A stretch of DNA of 37,059 bases from a virus: positions 1-37,059 of IMG/VR virus record IMGVR_UViG_3300047319_001839; one strand, written 5' to 3'. Numbering within the stretch: the first letter of the stretch is position 1; each line of letters opens with the position of its first letter. Both the position numbers and the translations under genes were made by a program. Below are positions 30,085 through 37,059 of this stretch, in pieces. The notes beneath the pieces were generated by a model. The model was not told where the DNA came from and searched no databases. It saw only the letters and a program-made list of their open reading frames with translations.

Positions 30085-30301
30085 GCTCGTGAAGCTGAGC
30101 CGCATCGACATCTTCGACCTGGCGCTCCTCGAAGACGTGCGCATGGAGGGCCGGAAGGTCCTCGCACGCCCGGCCTTCACCGACGATGGCGTGGAGATCC
30201 CCGAGGCGAAGCAGGAGCCGTTCACCCTGCGCGGCGAGCTCGCGGCCGACGTCACCGAGGAGCAGGCCTGGCACGAGGTCGCGGAGGCCTACTGCAAGTG
30301 A
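30077..30301 (+). CDS. Small early protein, unknown function
   Basis: A 74-aa acidic protein ('MAELVKLSRIDIFDLALLED', 'FTLRGELAADVTEEQAW'). It starts at GTG overlapping the DUF5131 gene by 8 nt and its stop overlaps the HU-like GTG. No family is recognised. Tight coupling supports it being real. Confidence 0.6.
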   Translation: MAELVKLSRIDIFDLALLEDVRMEGRKVLARPAFTDDGVEIPEAKQEPFTLRGELAADVTEEQAWHEVAEAYCK

Positions 30302-30600
30302 GCCCCACGTTCGCTCAGCTCGTCGCCGAGGTCGCGGCGAAGACCCAGCTGACGAAGCTGTCGACACGCCGCGTGCTCGAGACGTTCTTCGGCGAGCTCG
30401 CGGCGGCGACCTGGGCGACCGGTCGCGTTCGGATTCCGGGGCTCGGGAGCTTTCGCACGCGGGCACGGCGCCCGCGGAGCGTGCTCGACCCCGAAAAGCC
30501 GTCGGCCGACGGTTACACGCCGCGCCGGGTGCGCGAGCTCGCGGCCCACCGCGTCGTCGTGTGCCGCGTCGCGAAGAGCTGGAGGCGGCGAGATGTCTGA
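30298..30600 (+). CDS. HU/IHF-like DNA-binding protein
   Basis: A 100-aa protein that fits the HU/IHF fold: two helices ('FAQLVAEVAAKTQLTKLS', 'RRVLETFFGELAAATWATG') followed by 'RVRIPGLGSFRTRARRPR', the beta-arm start (usually V.LPGFGSF..R.R.AR). The C-terminal arm is shorter than usual and ends in basic residues. It would bend or coat DNA, perhaps to help integration or replication. The start is GTG overlapping the previous stop. Confidence 0.78.
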   Translation: MSPTFAQLVAEVAAKTQLTKLSTRRVLETFFGELAAATWATGRVRIPGLGSFRTRARRPRSVLDPEKPSADGYTPRRVRELAAHRVVVCRVAKSWRRRDV

Positions 30601-30961
30601 CGACGACCTCTTCAGCTACGTGGAGCGCCGCGCTCACACCCCGCCGGCGGAGCGCTCGTATGGCTCCGACGACAAATCGCACCGCGAGAAGGTGCTCGAG
30701 CTGCTTCGCGACGGCGACTGGCACAGCTCGCGCGCGCTGCAGCAGGTCGGCGGCAGCCGCGCCGGTGCCCGCGTCCAGGAGCTGCGCGACCGCGGCTTCC
30801 TCATCGACTGCCGCCACCGCCCGGAGGCGCCCGCCGGCGTCTTCGAGTGGCGACTGAGCGGCCAGGGTGAGCCGCCGCCGCGGCGCCGCACCTGGCGCGA
30901 GCGGGCCCTCGTCGCCGAGGCCCGCGTGCTCGAGCTCGAAGCCCAACTTGGAGGGAAGTGA
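30593..30961 (+). CDS. Winged-helix-like small protein with C-terminal helix
   Basis: A 122-aa protein with a likely winged helix: 'HREKVLELLRDGDWHSSRAL' then 'GSRAGARVQELRDRGFLID' and the wing 'GVFEWRLSG'. A basic, helical tail follows ('RTWRERALVAEARVLELEAQ'). The pattern suits a small phage DNA-binding regulator. Overlaps both neighbours. Confidence 0.6.
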   Translation: MSDDDLFSYVERRAHTPPAERSYGSDDKSHREKVLELLRDGDWHSSRALQQVGGSRAGARVQELRDRGFLIDCRHRPEAPAGVFEWRLSGQGEPPPRRRTWRERALVAEARVLELEAQLGGK

Positions 30962-30963
30962 AC

Positions 30964-31257
30964 ATGTCGAAGCCGAAGCCTCAGCCCCCGAAGCCTGAGC
31001 TCGTCTACGTGCCCGAGGACGGCCCGCAGGCGCCGCTGTTCACGGTCTGGAGTTCGCCGCTCGAGTGCTACTTGGCCGTCAACGGCGTCGGCTGGACGAC
31101 GTCGCTGCTGGGCGCGGGAACCTTCACCGAGGAACGGGCGCTCGAGCTCGCGAACGACACGTTCACGGTGCGGCCCCTCGCCGATGAGCTGAAGGCCGCC
31201 CTGGGCGGTGCGAACCCCGTCGTGCTGCAGGCGATCGCCGCGATGGGGGGCCGCTGA
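30964..31257 (+). CDS. Small early protein, unknown function
   Basis: A 97-aa protein. The ATG at 30964 is chosen because GGAGGG (30950-30955) is 8 nt away; the in-frame GTG at 30958 would be too close. It has a Pro/Lys start ('MSKPKPQPPKPELVYVP') and a soluble body ('FTEERALELANDTFTVRPL'). No family is recognised. The next ATG follows its stop directly. Confidence 0.6.
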   Translation: MSKPKPQPPKPELVYVPEDGPQAPLFTVWSSPLECYLAVNGVGWTTSLLGAGTFTEERALELANDTFTVRPLADELKAALGGANPVVLQAIAAMGGR

Positions 31258-31599
31258 ATGTGCTCCATCGATCTCGACCCATGCTCGGTCGCTCGAGAGA
31301 CGGGGCGACGCGCGCGCAAGGAGCATAGCTGCGACACCTGCGGGGCGCGCATTCTTCCCGGCACGACCTACCGGTATTTCTCGTGGGTCTTCGAGGGTCG
31401 CGCCGGCTCCGGCAAGCAGTGCACGGCCTGCAGGGAGGACATGTCGAACTTCGCGGAGGCGCACGACACCTACCCGGCTGATCCGGGTGGTTTCGTTGAG
31501 CTCCTCTCGCAGTGCATCGACTCGCGCGATGAGGAGAGCGAGCGTGTCTGGCGGCCGATGCTCGAGCGCATCGAGGCCCGTCGAAAGGCGGCCGCATAG
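31258..31599 (+). CDS. Zinc-binding small phage protein
   Basis: A 113-aa protein with a clear zinc site, 'RKEHSCDTCGARILPGTTYR' and 'QCTACREDMSNF', the pattern of small phage proteins that read C..CG..I..G..Y ... C..C. The rest is charged and helical. Role unknown; it may be a recruitment or inhibitor protein of the early operon. Confidence 0.68.
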   Translation: MCSIDLDPCSVARETGRRARKEHSCDTCGARILPGTTYRYFSWVFEGRAGSGKQCTACREDMSNFAEAHDTYPADPGGFVELLSQCIDSRDEESERVWRPMLERIEARRKAAA

Positions 31600-31602
31600 C
31601 CG

Positions 31603-32115
31603 ATGCGCTGGACGCTCTCCCATCGCGCCGACCCGCACGGCGCCGCGATCGCCGACCGGCACTACAACCGGAAACGACCCGGCACGCCGCAGTTCGCGCC
31701 GCCGGGGCGTGCGCTGGTACTCCGGCACGCGTGCGCGCTCTGGGTGAGCTCGTACTCACTGCCCGAGTACACAAAGCACGCGTGGCCGGGCGCCTGGCTG
31801 AACAGCACGTTCCGCAACGAGGGCGCGGGCCTCTCGTCGGAGCTCATCACCGAGGCCTGTGCGGCGACCCGGGCGACATGGGGCGAGCCGCCGACCCCGT
31901 ACGGCATCATCACGTTCGTCGATCCGTCGAAGGTCCGCCAGAAGCGCGACCCCGGCCGGTGCTATCTGAGGGCGGGCTGGGAGCGCATCGGCGCGACCGC
32001 GGGTGGGCATGGCCGCTCGGCGCTGATCGTCTTTGGGCTACGGCCTGAGAAATTCCCCCCCCCGTCGCACCTTTGGGCGCGCAGTTCTCGTTGTTCCGAT
32101 CGGCGGAGGCGCTGA
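31603..32115 (+). CDS. Conserved phage protein with likely C-terminal frameshift
   Basis: A 170-aa protein with blocks found in unnamed phage proteins: 'ADRHYNRKRPGTPQF', 'PPGRALVLR', 'AWPGAWLNSTFRNEG', 'LSSELITEA' and 'FVDPSKVRQKRDPGRCYLRA'. At 32055-32063 a run of nine C is met. After it the frame gives a basic string, 'ARSSRCSDRRRR'. One more C would give '[19 protein letters not shown]', a more natural ending at 32123. A frameshift or an error in the C run is likely. Function unknown. Confidence 0.7.
   Translation: MRWTLSHRADPHGAAIADRHYNRKRPGTPQFAPPGRALVLRHACALWVSSYSLPEYTKHAWPGAWLNSTFRNEGAGLSSELITEACAATRATWGEPPTPYGIITFVDPSKVRQKRDPGRCYLRAGWERIGATAGGHGRSALIVFGLRPEKFPPPSHLWARSSRCSDRRRR
32055..32063 (+). 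repeat. Homopolymer run C9 in coding sequence
   Basis: Nine C in a row near the end of the preceding gene. The reading frame after it looks wrong, and adding one C (or removing two) restores a plausible C-terminus. Runs of this kind slip in replication and in sequencing. Confidence 0.7.
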
Positions 32116-32116
32116 C

Positions 32117-33238
32117 GTGCTGAGCACGTTCGCGATCCGCCGTGGCGACTGCCTGGCTTCGTTGCGCGAGCTCGGCGGCGACAGCGTGCACTGTGTCGTG
32201 ACGTCCCCGCCGTACTGGGGGCTGCGCGACTACCGCGCCGACGGGCAGATCGGCCTCGAGACGTCGCCGGCGGCCTACGTGGGGCGCCTGGTCGAGGTCT
32301 TCCGCGAGGTCCGCCGCGTGCTCCGGCCCGACGGCACGCTGTGGCTCAACCTCGGCGACTGCTATGCCCAAGGCGGTCGCGGCACGCCCGGTGGCCCCGC
32401 GTCGACGCTCAACGGCGCCCGGTGGTGTCATGACGAGGCGAATCGCGCGATGAAGGCGCGCGGCGAGTCGTACCGCCGCCCGCCGCCGGGCTTCAAGCCG
32501 AAGGACCTGATGGGGCTGCCGTGGCGGGTCGCGCTCGCGCTGCAGGCGGACGGCTGGTACCTGCGGTCGGATCTCATTTGGTGGAAGCCGAACGCGATGC
32601 CGGAGCCGATCCGCGACCGACCCACGCGCGCGCACGAGTACCTGTTCCTGCTCTCGCGCTCCGAGCACTACTTCTACGACTCCGAGGCCATCAAGGAGCC
32701 GGTGACCGACGACGACAGGATTCGCCGCGGCACCGAGACCCGGAACAAGCGCTCGGTGTGGCCGATCAACAGCTCCGCTTCTGGCGAGGCCGGACACTTC
32801 GCGACGTTCCCAGAGGACCTGGTCCGGCCGTGCATCTTGGCGGGGACGTCCCAGCGCGGCGTATGTCCGGAGTGCGGTGCGCCCATCGCCCGCCGCGTGA
32901 AGCGGATTCGCACCCTCGACGGCCTGCCGACGAAACTACCCGCGTTCCGCAACACCAGTAAGGGCGAGCCGAGCACGCGCCAGGGGGTCGGGCATCATCG
33001 CATCGGCACGATCACGCGAACGCTCGGGTGGAAACGAACGTGCGACCATGATCAGCGCAGCCTCGCGCCGGCGCCGGCGATGGTGCTCGACCCATTCAGC
33101 GGAACCGCGACGACCGGCGCGGTCGCGCTGAAGCTCGGCCGGAGCTACCTCGGGCTCGAGCTCAACCCGACTTACGCAGAGAACAGTGAGCGGCGCCTCG
33201 GCAACGTGGCCCCGCTCTTCACCGGGAGGGTCGCATGA
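32117..33238 (+). CDS. DNA methyltransferase, beta class (N4-cytosine or N6-adenine)
   Basis: A 373-aa site-specific DNA methylase. The catalytic motif IV is TSPPYW at 29-34; the SAM-binding motif I, DPFSGT, is at 325-330. This IV-before-I order defines the beta class, whose members methylate N4 of C or N6 of A. Between them lies a zinc site, '[13 protein letters not shown]' (Cys250, Cys253) with 'CDHD' (Cys309, His311), common in phage methylases. The GTG at 32117 has GGAGG 7 nt upstream. No partner endonuclease is seen, so it is probably an orphan methylase for protection of phage DNA. Base and site specificity cannot be read here. Confidence 0.88.
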   Translation: MLSTFAIRRGDCLASLRELGGDSVHCVVTSPPYWGLRDYRADGQIGLETSPAAYVGRLVEVFREVRRVLRPDGTLWLNLGDCYAQGGRGTPGGPASTLNGARWCHDEANRAMKARGESYRRPPPGFKPKDLMGLPWRVALALQADGWYLRSDLIWWKPNAMPEPIRDRPTRAHEYLFLLSRSEHYFYDSEAIKEPVTDDDRIRRGTETRNKRSVWPINSSASGEAGHFATFPEDLVRPCILAGTSQRGVCPECGAPIARRVKRIRTLDGLPTKLPAFRNTSKGEPSTRQGVGHHRIGTITRTLGWKRTCDHDQRSLAPAPAMVLDPFSGTATTGAVALKLGRSYLGLELNPTYAENSERRLGNVAPLFTGRVA

Positions 33239-34080
33239 GGTTGCCTTGGGAGCAGCTGGCGATGGAGGTCATCGAGGTGAGCGCGCCGGAGCTCGGCGAC
33301 AAGCTCTACCCCGACTTGGAGCCCGAGCTCGGCGAAGCCGCCGCCGGCTGGGGCATCGTGCACCTGGTGAAGTGGGCGCTCGCCCGCTGCCCGGAGCACC
33401 TGCCGCCCAGCGCGAGCGCGCTCGTGCCAGGTCCGACCGCAAGGCGCCAGCTCGCCCGCGCCGCGCGCTGGAAGGGCAAGCCGGAGGCCTACGTCGAGGC
33501 CCTGGCGGCCCTCCCTGACCCGATCGTCGAGGTCCAGCCCGACGGCATCAGAGTGCGCGGGCTCGACCGCTACGACGCCGCATGGGGCGACCGGCATGCG
33601 GCGGAGTGGGAGGCGTGGAAGGCCAGCCACCCCGACAAGTACCCGCCGCCCAGGTCCCGCCGGAAGTCCGGCGGAAGTCCGGCCGACTCCCGGCCTCCAG
33701 ATCCAGATCCAGATCCAGACGCAGATAGAGACGTAGACGCACAGCAAGATCCACCACCACCGAAGCTGGTGGTGGTGGGAGCACCGAAGAAGAAGCTCCG
33801 CATCGAAGACCTGACGGCGTCACAGCGCGCGCGGTGGGAGACCGTGCAGATGGGTCGTGAGGCCGCTGGGCTTCTCCGAGACGCGGCCCCGCCGATGGGC
33901 TTCCCAGACTGGAGCGACAGGCTCGACGAGGAGCTTGTCTCCGAAGAGGACCAGGATCATGCCATGGCGCTGTTCCTCCGCGATCCGCACTTCCGCGACC
34001 GGCTCTGGCCGACTGCGGTGTTCATCACCGACGGCGTCTTTCGCCAGCGCCTGCCTGCCGCGTTGGAGGCCGCACGGTGA
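33235..34080 (+). CDS. Putative replication-initiation-like protein with acidic linker
   Basis: A 281-aa protein in the position of lambda-type replication genes. The N-terminal 130 residues look like a winged-helix module with 'AAAGWGIVHLVKWALARCPE', 'RRQLARAARWKGKPEAYVEA' and 'GIRVRGLDRYDAAWGDRHAA', similar to N-terminal modules of phage replisome organisers. A linker of repeating Asp-Pro and Asp pairs (about 154-178) comes next, encoded by tandem CCAGAT repeats. The C-terminal part ('LRIEDLTASQRARWETVQ', 'FLRDPHFRDRLWPT') is another domain. The start overlaps the methylase stop. The replication role is an inference; no diagnostic catalytic motif is present. Confidence 0.5.
   Translation: MRLPWEQLAMEVIEVSAPELGDKLYPDLEPELGEAAAGWGIVHLVKWALARCPEHLPPSASALVPGPTARRQLARAARWKGKPEAYVEALAALPDPIVEVQPDGIRVRGLDRYDAAWGDRHAAEWEAWKASHPDKYPPPRSRRKSGGSPADSRPPDPDPDPDADRDVDAQQDPPPPKLVVVGAPKKKLRIEDLTASQRARWETVQMGREAAGLLRDAAPPMGFPDWSDRLDEELVSEEDQDHAMALFLRDPHFRDRLWPTAVFITDGVFRQRLPAALEAAR
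33697..33778. repeat. CCAGAT repeats and GC-rich hairpin (possible origin)
   Basis: CCAGAT is present three times in tandem plus a CCAGAC (33697-33720). It is followed by CCACCACCACC (33751-33761) and GGTGGTGGTGG (33768-33778), a perfect 11-bp inverted repeat with a 6-nt loop. All lie inside the putative initiator gene. In lambda the origin is inside gene O, also within a repeat-rich linker. Origin function is a hypothesis. Confidence 0.4.
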
Positions 34081-34538
34081 AGCCCATCGCCTTCGATCTG
34101 CCGCACATGCGCATCGAGTCGCAGAACGTCGGCCTGCGGGCGTCGACGTCGCCCAAGCACGTGGCGGCGATGCGCAGGCGCCGCTTCGCGCTGGTCGGCA
34201 AGGTGAAGCGCCAGCGGCTGGCGGCGAACTGGGCGCTGGTCGCCGCGGTGAAGCCGCTCCAGCGCGCGCAGCTGCTCGAAGCTGCCCGCCTGGTCGTCAC
34301 GCTGACGCGCGTGGCTCCCGGCACGCTGGACCGCGAGGACAACCTCACCGCGGGCTTCAAGGCCGTGCGCGACGGCATCGCCGATGCCCTCGGGCTGAAC
34401 GACCGCGACTCCCGCCTTCGGTGGCACTACGAGCAGGCGAAGGGCGGCCGCGGCGTGTACGGCGTGAAGGTGCAGCTCGAGGCGATGGACGTCGACGGCT
34501 ACGCGGAGCGCCTGGCGGCGCGGGAGCGTGCGGCATGA
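34077..34538 (+). CDS. RusA-like protein (putative Holliday-junction resolvase)
   Basis: A 153-aa protein. The segment 'PGTLDREDNLTAGFKAVRDG' followed by 'IADALGLNDRDSRLRW' matches the RusA-type pattern of D.DN..K...D and a later D.D, which in RusA forms the metal site. The rest ('YEQAKGGRGVYGVKVQLE') is also usual in small phage RusA-like proteins. The predicted role is cutting branched DNA before packaging. The N-terminus is Arg/Lys-rich. Some key residues are shifted, so activity is uncertain. Confidence 0.6.
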   Translation: MKPIAFDLPHMRIESQNVGLRASTSPKHVAAMRRRRFALVGKVKRQRLAANWALVAAVKPLQRAQLLEAARLVVTLTRVAPGTLDREDNLTAGFKAVRDGIADALGLNDRDSRLRWHYEQAKGGRGVYGVKVQLEAMDVDGYAERLAARERAA

Positions 34539-34957
34539 AGACCGAGCAGGAGATCCGCGACCTGCTGAACCGCGCCGCACGGCCCGACAGCACCATCTCG
34601 CGCGAATATCCGCTGCTGAGCATCGACGATGCGTCTGGGCTGCTCGACCTGCTCGACCAGGCGCGTGGCGCGAGCGGCTACCACGTCGTCGCCCGCGCAG
34701 CGGCTGACCTGGTCGTCACGAAGCAGCGCGCCTACGGCGACAGCTTCGGCAAGAGCGGCGAGGTGATGCGCCTGCTGTACCCGGCCGGTGTGCCGCCAGA
34801 GAAGCTCGACGATGCGCTCACAGTCGTGCGGGTGCTCGACAAGCTGTTCCGCATCGCGACGGACCGGGACGCCCTCGGCGAGTCGCCCTGGCGCGACGTG
34901 CTCGGCTACGCGCTGCTCGCGGTGGAGCGGCAGGCACGGAAGGCGGCCCTGCGGTGA
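34535..34957 (+). CDS. DUF6378-like conserved phage protein
   Basis: A 140-aa protein with the family core 'QRAYGDSFGKSGEVMRLLYP', then 'LDDALTVVRVLDKLFRIATD' and 'GESPWRDVLGYALLAV'. Phage proteins with this KR..YGDS..K.G.V...LYP.G core are common and unnamed; a nucleotide-metabolism role is sometimes suspected. The ATG overlaps the upstream stop; the longer frame is a shadow. Confidence 0.75.
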   Translation: MKTEQEIRDLLNRAARPDSTISREYPLLSIDDASGLLDLLDQARGASGYHVVARAAADLVVTKQRAYGDSFGKSGEVMRLLYPAGVPPEKLDDALTVVRVLDKLFRIATDRDALGESPWRDVLGYALLAVERQARKAALR

Positions 34958-35409
34958 CCCACCCCTGGCTCGACAGGCCGCCGCCGGAGAAGTCCTACGC
35001 GGCGTCGCATTGCCCGGTGTTTGGTGCGGACAGGTGCCGGCACGAGTTCTCCGAGGCCAAGGCCAAGGCCGGGCAGCCGTTCTGCGTCGGCGCAGTGTGC
35101 CGGGCCTGGGAGCGCGGCGAGCGCCCGACAGAAGACAGGCCGCCGCTGAAGTACCCGCCGCCGGTGCCCTCGGAGCCGTTCCCTGACTTCACCGGCGCCA
35201 TCGGCATGCGCGAGCTCGGCGCCGCCCGAAAGCTGCTCGAGCGCGGTCTCGACCTGCCGCGTCAGGCCATGCTGCGCATCGTCGACCGCGCCATCGAGGC
35301 GGTGGTGCGCGAGAATTTCCAGCACGACGACAGCTGCACCTGGTGGTTCGGCAGCGCCTGCGACTGCGCGCTCTCGAAAGAGGCGCGGCTCTGGAGGCCG
35401 GGAACATGA
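34954..35409 (+). CDS. Cys-containing early protein, unknown function
   Basis: A 151-aa protein starting at GTG and overlapping both neighbours. It has several Cys ('HCPVFGADRCRHEF', 'PFCVGAVCRAWERGE', 'CTWWFGSACDCALS') that may bind metal, and a central helix ('ARKLLERGLDLPRQAMLRIV'). No family is recognised. Confidence 0.6.
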   Translation: MTHPWLDRPPPEKSYAASHCPVFGADRCRHEFSEAKAKAGQPFCVGAVCRAWERGERPTEDRPPLKYPPPVPSEPFPDFTGAIGMRELGAARKLLERGLDLPRQAMLRIVDRAIEAVVRENFQHDDSCTWWFGSACDCALSKEARLWRPGT

Positions 35410-35885
35410 CCGACGTCTACTGCCGTGGCCCCGAGTGCGACCGCCCGGCGTTCCGGGGCGATCTCTGCGAGGCCCACACGAAGCAGCAGCAGCGGACCGG
35501 CAAGCTCACGGCGATCGCCGAGAAGCTGACCGCCGAGCAGCGCGCCTTCGAAGCCGGGAACGCGATGCTCGAGTGGGACGGCGACGACGCCGGCTTCGAG
35601 CGGCTCCGGCGCGCGTACCTTCTCGCGTGCAAGGTGCTGGGCCGGAAAGGTTACCTCGATGGCGTGCGAAAGGGCCTCGAGGCCGCCCGGGCGCGCGGCG
35701 TGCGGCTCGGCCGGCCCCCAAAGGTCGGGCTGGAGGAGATTCGGAGCAAGCTCTCCATCGTCAAGAGCGTCGCCATGGTTGCGCAGCTGCTCGGGGTGCA
35801 TCGGCGCACCATCGAGCGCCACCTACGTGCGGCGAAAACCGGGATTTCGCCGCAACAGCCGAAGCGTCCACGCAAGGCCGGATGA
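35406..35885 (+). CDS. DNA-binding protein with serine-recombinase-type HTH
   Basis: A 159-aa protein. An N-terminal zinc finger ('YCRGPECDRPAFRGDLCEAH') leads to a helix-rich middle. The C-terminal part is strikingly like the end of resolvase/invertase proteins: 'GLEAARARGVRLGRPPKVGL' then 'SVAMVAQLLGVHRRTIERHL', the linker helix plus Hin-type HTH. The catalytic serine domain is missing. It may bind DNA near the packaging genes as a late regulator or terminase partner. The ATG at 35406 overlaps the upstream stop. Confidence 0.68.
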   Translation: MTDVYCRGPECDRPAFRGDLCEAHTKQQQRTGKLTAIAEKLTAEQRAFEAGNAMLEWDGDDAGFERLRRAYLLACKVLGRKGYLDGVRKGLEAARARGVRLGRPPKVGLEEIRSKLSIVKSVAMVAQLLGVHRRTIERHLRAAKTGISPQQPKRPRKAG

Positions 35886-36244
35886 TCCTCTCGATGCCGC
35901 TCTCAGCTCCCAGACCATGCGCAACGCCCGGCTGCCCCGAGCTGGTCCGCGGCCGCGCGCGCTGCGTGAAGCACACCCAGGCGCAAGAGAAGGCGCGCGG
36001 CACGGCCGCTGAGCGTGGCTACGACGCCCGCTGGCGCATCTACCGGGTGAACTTCCTGCGCTCGAACCCCATCTGCGTCGTCTGCCAGGCCGAGAAGCGC
36101 GTCGAGCCGGCGACGGTCGTCGACCACGTCCGCGCGCACAAGGGCGACCAGGCGCTGTTCTGGGACCCACGCAACCACCGCGCCGTGTGCAAGCCCCACC
36201 ACGATCAGCGCGTCGACGAGGGCGACTTCGGGAGGCCTTCTTGA
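35882..36244 (+). CDS. HNH endonuclease, packaging-associated type
   Basis: A 120-aa HNH nuclease. Visible are 'PCATPGCPELVRGRARCVKH' (zinc Cys/His), 'ERGYDARWRIYRVNFLRSNP', 'CVVCQAEKRV', 'ATVVDHVRAHKGDQALFWD' with the central DH, and 'NHRAVCKPHHDQR'. This form is usually encoded just before terminase small subunit and supports cleavage of phage DNA at packaging. The ATG overlaps the upstream stop. The gene marks the approach to the packaging module, which itself is outside the window. Confidence 0.88.
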   Translation: MILSMPLSAPRPCATPGCPELVRGRARCVKHTQAQEKARGTAAERGYDARWRIYRVNFLRSNPICVVCQAEKRVEPATVVDHVRAHKGDQALFWDPRNHRAVCKPHHDQRVDEGDFGRPS

Positions 36245-37059
36245 GCTTCTCGACGCCTCCGCGGTTTCCGCTCGCGGTCGTTCTCGATGACCCGGACAGT
36301 CGCGGCCGCCGCGGCCTGTTCGTGGCCGGAGTGTTCATCGACGATTCGCATGCGAGCGGCGGACCTGATCGCATGAACCGCGCCGACGATTACCTGGATG
36401 AACTCGCCGCGAAGATCAACGCCCGATCGTGGGAGGCGGCGCTCGGCTCGCGTGCAGCGACGATCCATGTGCTGCTCGATGTGCTGAACGCCAGCGGCGG
36501 CTCGATCGGCGACAGCGCCAGAACCATCGCGGCTCAGGCCGGCATTGACCTGGACGCGCCGCCGGAGGTCGAGCTCAAGGTCGGCGCCTACCTGCGGCCT
36601 CGTACACTGCTCATCGGTGGTCTTCCGGCGCCGCTATGCCGCGTGAAGCGTGTTGCCGGCCCGCTCGGCCGCGTTCGCGGTCGGGTCATCGAGATCGAGC
36701 TCGAGATGGTTGAGGGAGCGGAGCCCGAGACGGAGCGCATCGAGTTTCTGCCGTTTGAGCCCGAACAACGCCTGATTCACGTGCTGGTTGAAGGTCGGGC
36801 GCTGTGCACGACCGGACCGACGCACAACCCCGGGCCGGGATCGGCGTGGGTTCGCGTCGAGCAGTGGCGTGAGGCCACGTGCGCGATCTGCCGCTATCAC
36901 GGAGCGACGCACCAGGAGGCGGCCAGCGGTCCCGAACTCACGACAATGTTGCAGGAGGCGACGCGTCAGCTCGAGCGCCGCTCGCCGCCCCCGATACGCG
37001 TGCGGCGACACGAGACGCAGAGCGGCGTCTCTCTATGTGATTGCGATTCATGCTCCGCC
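36241..37059 (+). CDS. Unknown protein, 3' end outside the window
   Basis: A frame open from a TTG at 36241 (overlapping the HNH stop as TTGA) to the window end, 273 codons without a stop. It reads as a real protein: 'SFSTPPRFPLAVVLDDPDS', 'YLDELAAKINARSWEAALG', 'SGGSIGDSARTIAAQAGID', 'HVLVEGRALCTTGPTHNPGP' and 'SAWVRVEQWREATCAICRYH'. It ends with 'LCDCDSCSA', a possible zinc cluster. It is not a terminase by any motif I see. An opposite-strand frame (36634-37011) is a weaker alternative. Function unknown. Confidence 0.6.
   Translation, partial: MSFSTPPRFPLAVVLDDPDSRGRRGLFVAGVFIDDSHASGGPDRMNRADDYLDELAAKINARSWEAALGSRAATIHVLLDVLNASGGSIGDSARTIAAQAGIDLDAPPEVELKVGAYLRPRTLLIGGLPAPLCRVKRVAGPLGRVRGRVIEIELEMVEGAEPETERIEFLPFEPEQRLIHVLVEGRALCTTGPTHNPGPGSAWVRVEQWREATCAICRYHGATHQEAASGPELTTMLQEATRQLERRSPPPIRVRRHETQSGVSLCDCDSCSA

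Noticed and set aside
27716-31672. The 13-mer CACTACAACCGGA present at 27716 and 31660
   Set aside because: A 13-base match is expected by chance in 37 kb; the second copy is inside a coding 'HYNRK' stretch and has no partner structure.
36634-37011. A 125-aa minus-strand open frame at the right end
   Set aside because: The plus-strand frame from 36241 is longer, is coupled to the HNH stop and has more protein-like segments.
1-37059. tRNA genes, CRISPR arrays or insertion sequences
   Set aside because: No cloverleaf, regularly spaced repeat set or transposase was recognised. A proper tRNA scan would settle the first point.

Overview
The window is a contiguous 37 kb piece of a high-GC temperate phage with a long non-contractile (siphovirus-type) tail. 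Nearly every base is coding. Genes overlap by ATGA/GTGA junctions, and gene order follows the lambda/HK97 plan. The likely host is a member of the Myxococcota. This is an inference from three things: the GC-rich codon use with short Cys-rich lipoproteins, a LexA-like box close to the Myxococcus consensus as I remember it, and a tyrosine integrase with a long 3' tail that recalls phage Mx8, whose attP lies inside int. No tRNA, rRNA or CRISPR was recognised, and no stretch over 300 bases lacks a gene.

Layout. (1) 1-11861, + strand: head and tail genes. In order they are the HK97-fold major capsid protein (5' end cut off by the window), a small head accessory protein, a gp6-like connector, a head closure protein, an HK97 gp10-like protein, a tail terminator, the tail tube, two tandem paralogous small structural proteins, a tail assembly chaperone pair with an apparent -1 frameshift, the tape measure (730 aa), a tail protein and a 918-aa tail hub/fibre. 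A minus-strand HNH endonuclease gene (1061-1690) interrupts the row after the capsid gene. (2) 11863-17435: a late accessory and lysis block. It holds a lipoprotein, three exported or membrane-anchored Cys-rich proteins, small coiled-coil/membrane proteins, an NlpC/P60 endolysin and holin-like proteins. (3) 17413-22786, - strand: a seven-gene early operon with a HerA-like ATPase, a ParB/MT-A70 methyltransferase fusion, an ASCH-like protein and small zinc proteins. (4) 22787-22872: a divergent operator region facing a ribbon-helix-helix regulator. (5) 23399-28842: a LexA-box-like site, a stand-alone LexA DNA-binding domain, excisionase-like and integrase genes, and a second HNH gene. (6) 28835-36244: DNA metabolism and small early genes, including MazG-like, DUF5131, HU-like, a beta-class DNA methyltransferase, a possible replication initiator and origin, RusA-like, a recombinase-derived HTH protein and a packaging-type HNH. 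A gene running off the right end follows.

Terminase, portal and protease are absent. They would be expected just beyond the right end, or before the left end, of a circular map.

The most interesting signals are: a palindrome-derived element (GAGCTGTCCAC) that starts each of four late transcription blocks and is symmetric exactly where genes diverge; a cassette of exported, Cys-rich, receptor-binding-like proteins; a possible SOS-linked switch (LexA-type DNA-binding domain without protease plus a LexA-like box) beside an RHH repressor with its own operators; an attP candidate inside int; and the ParB-MTase/HerA operon.
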